A DNA stretch of 9,746 nucleotides from Chryseosolibacter sp044507115 (GTDB lineage Bacteria; Bacteroidota; Bacteroidia; Cytophagales; Cyclobacteriaceae), in the NCBI GenBank assembly GCA_044507115.1, contig JBIQJZ010000142.1, positions 1 to 9,746 on the forward strand, read 5' to 3'. Shown here in pieces: positions 6,935-9,746 of the stretch (positions within the stretch are counted from its first letter, which is position 1; the number at the start of each line of letters is the position of its first letter). A program made the position numbers and the translations under genes. The notes below the pieces were generated by a model that was given only the letters and a program-made list of their open reading frames with translations, did not search any database and was not told the origin of the DNA.

Positions 6935-6963
6935 TTGACATCGATACTTATCTTTGGTAAGAT
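6935..6963 (+). promoter_or_regulatory. Candidate promoter of the AraC-type regulator gene
   Basis: TATCTTTG (6949-6956) is an exact Bacteroidota -7 box, with an expected start near 6963 and a leader of about 20 bases to the ATG at 6983. No good TTTG lies at the -33 distance. Overlapping it is a sigma-70-like pair, TTGACA (6935-6940), 17 bases, then TAAGAT (6958-6963). Short arms CTTA (6947-6950) and TAAG (6958-6961) flank the -7 box and may be an autoregulatory site. I found no equally clear promoter for the leftward operon. Confidence 0.45.
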
Positions 6964-6982
6964 TGAATGATAAATAAGTGTC

Positions 6983-7849
6983 ATGCGTGCCCTTCAGAAG
7001 TCCCCGATCTCACCCGACCGCGCCTTTGAATGCAGCCGTCTTGAGGCGCCGTACTTTGATCCGAACTGGCATTTTCATTCGGAGTATCAGCTGTTCATAG
7101 TATTGAAAGGAACAGGCACGCGAGTCGTAGGCGATCACGTCCATCCTTTCAAGAGTGGAGACCTGGTCTTAACGGGACCCGACCTGCCTCATGTATGGAG
7201 AAGTGATCCTGAATACTTTGAAAGTGATGGTGGATTGATGACCGAGGGAATCGTAATCTATTTTCCGGAAGACTTTTTTCCGGCACAGTTCTTAAACAAG
7301 ATAGAGATGGTGGCGATCCGTCAGTTGCTCGCGCGCTCTGCGCTTGGAATCGCCTACGACTCGGCAACGGTGGAACGGATAAAACCGCTGATGGCGGCCC
7401 TGCCGGAAAAGAAAGACTTCGACGGCATACTGCAGCTCTTTACGATCCTGAAGATTCTGTCATCGTCGCGAGACTACTCGCTGTTGGCCAATCCAGGCTA
7501 TTCGAACTCTCTCAGGGAATCCGATACGGAGCGAATGAACACCGTGCATGCCTATGTGCTCAAACACTTTCGCGAGCGAATCTCGCTGGAGGAGGTGGCC
7601 GCATTGGCAAGCATGACGCCCTCGTCATTCAGCAGATATTTCAAGACGCACGCGAACAAAACGTTCTCTGAGTTCTTGACCGGTATTCGGATCGGCTACT
7701 CATGCAAGCTGTTGATGGAGAAAAAAATCAGTGTGAGTCAGGCGTGTTACGACAGTGGTTTTAACACGCTGTCAAATTTTAACAGACAGTTCAAAGCGTT
7801 GGTGCAAATGACGCCACTCGAATACAGAAATCGGGTGGCGGAAGGGTGA
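6983..7849 (+). CDS. AraC-family transcriptional regulator with cupin sensor domain
   Basis: A 288-residue cytoplasmic DNA-binding protein. Residues 1-100 form a cupin-like effector domain: WHFHSEYQLFIVLKGTGTRVVGDH (29-52) supplies His30, His32 and Glu34, and LPHVW supplies His70. This domain typically binds a sugar or other small effector. A helical linker follows (about 105-180). The C-terminal AraC domain has two helix-turn-helix units: ISLEEVAALASMTPSSFSRYF (200-220) and ISVSQACYDSGFNTLSNFNRQF (249-270). The protein ends with the classical TPLEYR signature (277-282). The start is chosen because it is preceded by an A/T-rich leader and directly begins the domain; there is no Shine-Dalgarno. 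It is divergent from the ThuA/dehydrogenase operon across 134 bases, which makes it the likely regulator of that operon, and it is convergent with the small gene at 7855-8061. The effector cannot be read from sequence. Confidence 0.93.
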   Translation: MRALQKSPISPDRAFECSRLEAPYFDPNWHFHSEYQLFIVLKGTGTRVVGDHVHPFKSGDLVLTGPDLPHVWRSDPEYFESDGGLMTEGIVIYFPEDFFPAQFLNKIEMVAIRQLLARSALGIAYDSATVERIKPLMAALPEKKDFDGILQLFTILKILSSSRDYSLLANPGYSNSLRESDTERMNTVHAYVLKHFRERISLEEVAALASMTPSSFSRYFKTHANKTFSEFLTGIRIGYSCKLLMEKKISVSQACYDSGFNTLSNFNRQFKALVQMTPLEYRNRVAEG

Positions 7850-7854
7850 GGGGT

Positions 7855-8061
7855 TTAATCAATGACTCGTTGTGCGAAGCCGTTCTTCCGGACGAGCCTG
7901 ATCGTGTCGCCGTGGCAATCTATCCCTTTGTCAAACTCGATGATTGTGTAGCCGGTGCATGTCTTTTTGTTTTGGGTGACAGGCTTGGTGCGGTAATCCG
8001 CTCCCATCAACGCAATCAGACACACCGATCCTGCACTAATATATAAAGCCAACTTTTTCAT
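7855..8061 (-). CDS. Small secreted protein of unknown function
   Basis: A 68-residue protein that I do not recognise. MKKLALYISAGSVCLIALMGA is a clear signal peptide, with likely cleavage after MGA (residue 21), leaving a mature part of about 47 residues, basic and polar. The mature part has two cysteines, Cys39 and Cys53 (CTGY...IDCHGDTIRLV), spaced so that a periplasmic disulfide is possible. Cys14 lies inside the hydrophobic core and does not form a convincing lipobox. A longer in-frame start at 8253 would add 64 residues without a signal sequence in the right place, so the MKK start is preferred. The gene is convergent with the AraC-type regulator: only five bases separate the two stops, and no terminator is visible between them. 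A TAnnTTTG promoter candidate lies at 8181-8214. Reality of the gene rests on the signal peptide and the open frame; function unknown. Confidence 0.65.
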   Translation of the reverse strand: MKKLALYISAGSVCLIALMGADYRTKPVTQNKKTCTGYTIIEFDKGIDCHGDTIRLVRKNGFAQRVID

Positions 8062-8102
8062 GCCGTTTTTTTTGGTGAAACATCTAGCGCTGGAACCTAC
8101 GA

Positions 8103-8114
8103 ACAGGATCCTGT
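8103..8114. repeat. Perfect 12-base palindrome in small-gene leader
   Basis: ACAGGATCCTGT is its own reverse complement. It lies 42-53 bases upstream of the ATG of the 68-residue secreted protein, downstream of the promoter candidate at 8181-8214. It could be a dimeric regulator site or a leader hairpin core, or chance: a 12-base palindrome is not rare enough in 10 kb to stand alone as evidence. Confidence 0.3.
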
Positions 8115-8180
8115 ATAGCACTTTTGGGGGACTTTGAGACACAGTTCCGGATACTGGCGTCCCCTTCGTATATGGTTGTG

Positions 8181-8214
8181 CAAATCTAAGGCCGTCCGGG
8201 AAAAATACGAGCAA
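8181..8214 (-). promoter_or_regulatory. Candidate promoter of the small secreted protein gene
   Basis: On the minus strand TAGATTTG (8188-8181) matches the Bacteroidota -7 element TAnnTTTG exactly. TTG (8214-8212), 23 bases upstream, is a partial -33 element at the long end of the usual spacing. Transcription would start near 8174, giving a leader of about 110 bases before the ATG at 8061. Confidence 0.4.
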
Positions 8215-8292
8215 CCGGGCGTAATATTTTAACGCGAATGCAAAAAAAAACATTTGGGGGAATCGATTTCAAAGAGGAAAAATGGCGAATCC

Positions 8293-8334
8293 AGGTAATT
8301 TTCGATACTGCAAACGTTTGCGTAAAAATTACCT
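8293..8334. promoter_or_regulatory. Nested inverted repeat with LacI-type palindrome at its centre
   Basis: AGGTAATTTT (8293-8302) and AAAATTACCT (8325-8334) are exact 10-base inverted arms. Between them, offset by only two bases from the common centre, is the perfect palindrome GCAAACGTTTGC (8310-8321). A central CG flanked by AAA and TTT is the general shape of LacI/PurR-family operators. No LacI-type gene is in the window. It lies between the esterase gene and the small secreted gene, about 250 bases upstream of the latter, so its target is uncertain. Confidence 0.45.
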
Positions 8335-8350
8335 TACAGGAGTTAAGGTA
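8323..8350 (-). terminator. Weak hairpin with T tract, possible esterase terminator
   Basis: On the minus strand TACCTTA (8350-8344), a seven-base loop (8343-8337) and TAAGGTA (8336-8330) form a perfect 7-bp stem followed by ATTTTTA. It lies 88 bases past the esterase stop. The stem is A/T-rich and therefore weak. Its descending arm shares bases 8330-8334 with the larger inverted repeat at 8293-8334, so the two structures exclude each other. Confidence 0.35.
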
Positions 8351-8437
8351 CGTATGATTTGCGTCGAAAAGTGAGGTCCAGGGCGGGGTCGGCAAAAACG
8401 TTATGGGGTGCTGACTGCCAGACACTCGTACTGCGAA

Positions 8438-9736
8438 CTAACGAGACAGCAATTTGTTCACCATCCACTCGGTGAAGGCGTCGCGCTGTTCCGGATACGT
8501 CCAGTGCCCAGTTTCAAGCGCCAGCACCAGTTCCTTTGGAGCCGTGATCACGTTGTATGCCGCGTACATGCTAGTCGGCGGGCAGGTTTCATCGTTGAAA
8601 CCCCAGGTGTAATATCCGGGTATTTTGATCTGTCTGGCGAAATTGACGACGTCGTAGTATTGAATGGTCTCTTGCTTTTCACGGAGGTTGTTGATCTCCG
8701 TGTTGGACTTCCTAAAGGTATGCGGCCATCCGCCGGCGCGACCATTGAGGTAGCCGGTGACGTCGCTCAACGCGGGGTATATCGCAGCGAGATATTTCAC
8801 GCGCGGGTCAAGTGCCGCGGTCACAATTGACAATGCGCCGCCCTGGCTTCCACCCCATACGCCCAGGTTCACGCCATCGAACTGCGGAAGGCTGACGAGG
8901 AAATCGTTCGCACGGACACAGCCGAGGTAGACGCGCTTATAGTAGAAATCGTCGCGGTTGTCGAGGTTAAAATTGGGATATCCGCTGAGCGCTCCGGCGG
9001 CGAGGTCTGCGTATACAGCGGGATCAAGGTTCACGGGGATGCCGTGAATACCGATCTCCAGCGTGATAATTCCTTTCTCAGCGGTGCTGATATCACCGTA
9101 GTAAGGGCGAATCCCTGCTCCGGGTACACGCAACACTGCGGGAAATTTACCTTCTCCCTTTGGGAGACACAGAATGCCGTACATACGCGAGCGGCTCCGG
9201 AAACTCTGGAAACTAACGTGGTAGACGTCTACTTTGTCTGTACTTCGTTCCGGTAACAGCGTCATTTTGGCATCCATCGGAATTCGGGAGGCTTCGTTCT
9301 TTGCGTTCTCCCAAAATGTGACGAAGTCTGAAGGATTTCCAACGGTAGGGCTGATGGCAAGCGGGTCGAATCCCGCAGTAGCAAGGCCTTTGTATTCCAC
9401 TCCTTCGAATTCCGCTATGGCAGTGCACCGGAGAAATCCCGGTGATTTTAGCGTACCACCGTCCACGGTGATGGTGCCCTTCGCAAGTTTTGTCGTTTCC
9501 TTTTTCGTAGCCTGCATTTTTTCCGGCCCGATTTCATAACGCACATTTACGTCTTTGATAGGATTTCCATTTCGAAGCACGGTGATGGTGAACTTGACCT
9601 TTTCTCCGGGTTTGTACAACCAGTTATCACGGTCAGGAGCAACGATCACTTTCACCAGCTTTTCGGCAGGTTGAGCGTATGCAGGAGGGAAGGAGACGGA
9701 CCACGCCAGGAATAAAAGGAGAGACAATCGCTTCAT
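8438..9736 (-). CDS. Exported AXE1-like (CE7-related) acetyl esterase
   Basis: A 432-residue exported alpha/beta-hydrolase, probably removing acetyl or similar acyl groups from glycans. MKRLSLLLFLAWSVSFPPAYA is a signal peptide with cleavage after AYA (residue 21). Residues about 25-125 form a beta-rich N-terminal domain (YKPGEKVKFTITV, KGTITVDGG), resembling the Ig-like lead domains of glycan esterases. The hydrolase domain (about 135-432) has the nucleophile elbow GGSQGG (Ser297), Asp382 in WGFNDETCPP, and His411 in LETGHW. The Ser-Asp and Asp-His spacings, 85 and 29, suit the cephalosporin deacetylase/acetylxylan esterase fold. Two further CE7 signatures are altered: the RGQ motif appears replaced by GIHG (229-232), and the residue after the catalytic His is Trp, not Glu. 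The family assignment is therefore good but the substrate open. The leader upstream of 9736 is cut by the window. No visible coupling to the small gene downstream; a possible weak terminator lies at 8323-8350. Confidence 0.87.
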   Translation of the reverse strand: MKRLSLLLFLAWSVSFPPAYAQPAEKLVKVIVAPDRDNWLYKPGEKVKFTITVLRNGNPIKDVNVRYEIGPEKMQATKKETTKLAKGTITVDGGTLKSPGFLRCTAIAEFEGVEYKGLATAGFDPLAISPTVGNPSDFVTFWENAKNEASRIPMDAKMTLLPERSTDKVDVYHVSFQSFRSRSRMYGILCLPKGEGKFPAVLRVPGAGIRPYYGDISTAEKGIITLEIGIHGIPVNLDPAVYADLAAGALSGYPNFNLDNRDDFYYKRVYLGCVRANDFLVSLPQFDGVNLGVWGGSQGGALSIVTAALDPRVKYLAAIYPALSDVTGYLNGRAGGWPHTFRKSNTEINNLREKQETIQYYDVVNFARQIKIPGYYTWGFNDETCPPTSMYAAYNVITAPKELVLALETGHWTYPEQRDAFTEWMVNKLLSR

Positions 9737-9746
9737 ATCACAGTAG

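Larger units (their letters stand above)
8062..8437. other. 376-base non-coding region with several palindromes
   Basis: No convincing gene lies between the small secreted protein and the esterase stop. Found inside: a perfect 12-base palindrome (8103-8114), a minus-strand TAnnTTTG promoter candidate (8181-8214), a nine-A run (8242-8250), a nested inverted repeat around a LacI-type palindrome (8293-8334), and an overlapping hairpin with a T tract (8323-8350) that may terminate the esterase transcript. The 31-codon plus-strand frame at 8282-8374 is discussed under rejected items. Confidence 0.6.

Noticed and set aside
6849..6941. Upstream in-frame start (ATG at 6941) for the large lipoprotein
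   Set aside because: It would put 31 polar residues before a perfect lipoprotein signal peptide and run through the candidate operator in the divergent intergenic region.
8062..8253. Upstream in-frame extension (ATG at 8253) of the small secreted protein
   Set aside because: The added 64 residues cover the promoter candidate and the 12-base palindrome, and would bury the signal peptide that begins at the MKK start.
8282..8374. 31-codon plus-strand frame (MANPGNFRYCKR...) preceded by AGAGG at 4 bases
   Set aside because: It lies wholly across the nested inverted repeats, has no recognisable similarity, and other genes here do not depend on Shine-Dalgarno boxes. Chance is the simpler explanation.
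1..9746. CRISPR arrays, insertion sequences, tRNA or rRNA genes, phage genes
   Set aside because: I saw no regular spacer repeats, transposase frames, terminal inverted repeats or RNA-gene-like segments anywhere in the window.

Overview
The window looks like a carbohydrate-utilisation locus from a member of the Bacteroidota, perhaps a soil or aquatic cytophagale- or chitinophagale-like organism. Four things point there. Start codons are preceded by A-rich leaders instead of Shine-Dalgarno boxes. Three sites match the Bacteroidota -7 element TAnnTTTG exactly. One gene product is a large ThuA/PVC-type dehydrogenase lipoprotein. The transporter and oxidoreductase types are also typical of that phylum. 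The phylum assignment is inference; there is no rRNA or other marker gene here.

Layout. Almost everything is on the minus strand. Reading in the direction of transcription: an exported AXE1-type esterase (9736-8438); a 376-base non-coding stretch with nested inverted repeats, a LacI-type palindrome and a candidate promoter; and a 68-residue secreted protein of unknown function (8061-7855). This small gene ends 5 bases from the end of the only plus-strand gene, a cupin/AraC regulator (6983-7849). A 134-base divergent intergenic region separates the regulator from a three-gene operon: a ThuA / PVC-type dehydrogenase / blue-copper fusion lipoprotein (6848-3753), a xylose-isomerase-like TIM-barrel epimerase (3722-2826), and a Gfo/Idh/MocA oxidoreductase (2767-1637). 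The operon is followed by a strong hairpin terminator at 1394-1430. Last is an MFS sugar transporter (from 1168) that runs off the left edge of the window. It is open from base 1168 to the edge with no stop.

How the genes may work together (inference). The fusion lipoprotein would bind and oxidise a sugar or sugar derivative outside the inner membrane and pass electrons to its own C-terminal type-1 copper centre, in place of the usual cytochrome domain. The esterase could remove acyl groups from incoming glycans. The MFS protein would import the product, and the cytoplasmic TIM-barrel epimerase and Gfo/Idh protein would process it. The adjacent AraC-type protein is the obvious candidate regulator. 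The gene set resembles keto-sugar (ThuA/ThuB-like) pathways, but the substrate cannot be read from the sequence.

Points of most interest: the copper-for-heme domain swap in the fusion lipoprotein; loss of the EKP catalytic lysine motif in the Gfo/Idh protein (TVP instead); a 16-base direct repeat with a 21-base period upstream of a candidate promoter; and a compact set of mutually exclusive hairpins centred on a LacI-type palindrome at 8293-8350.
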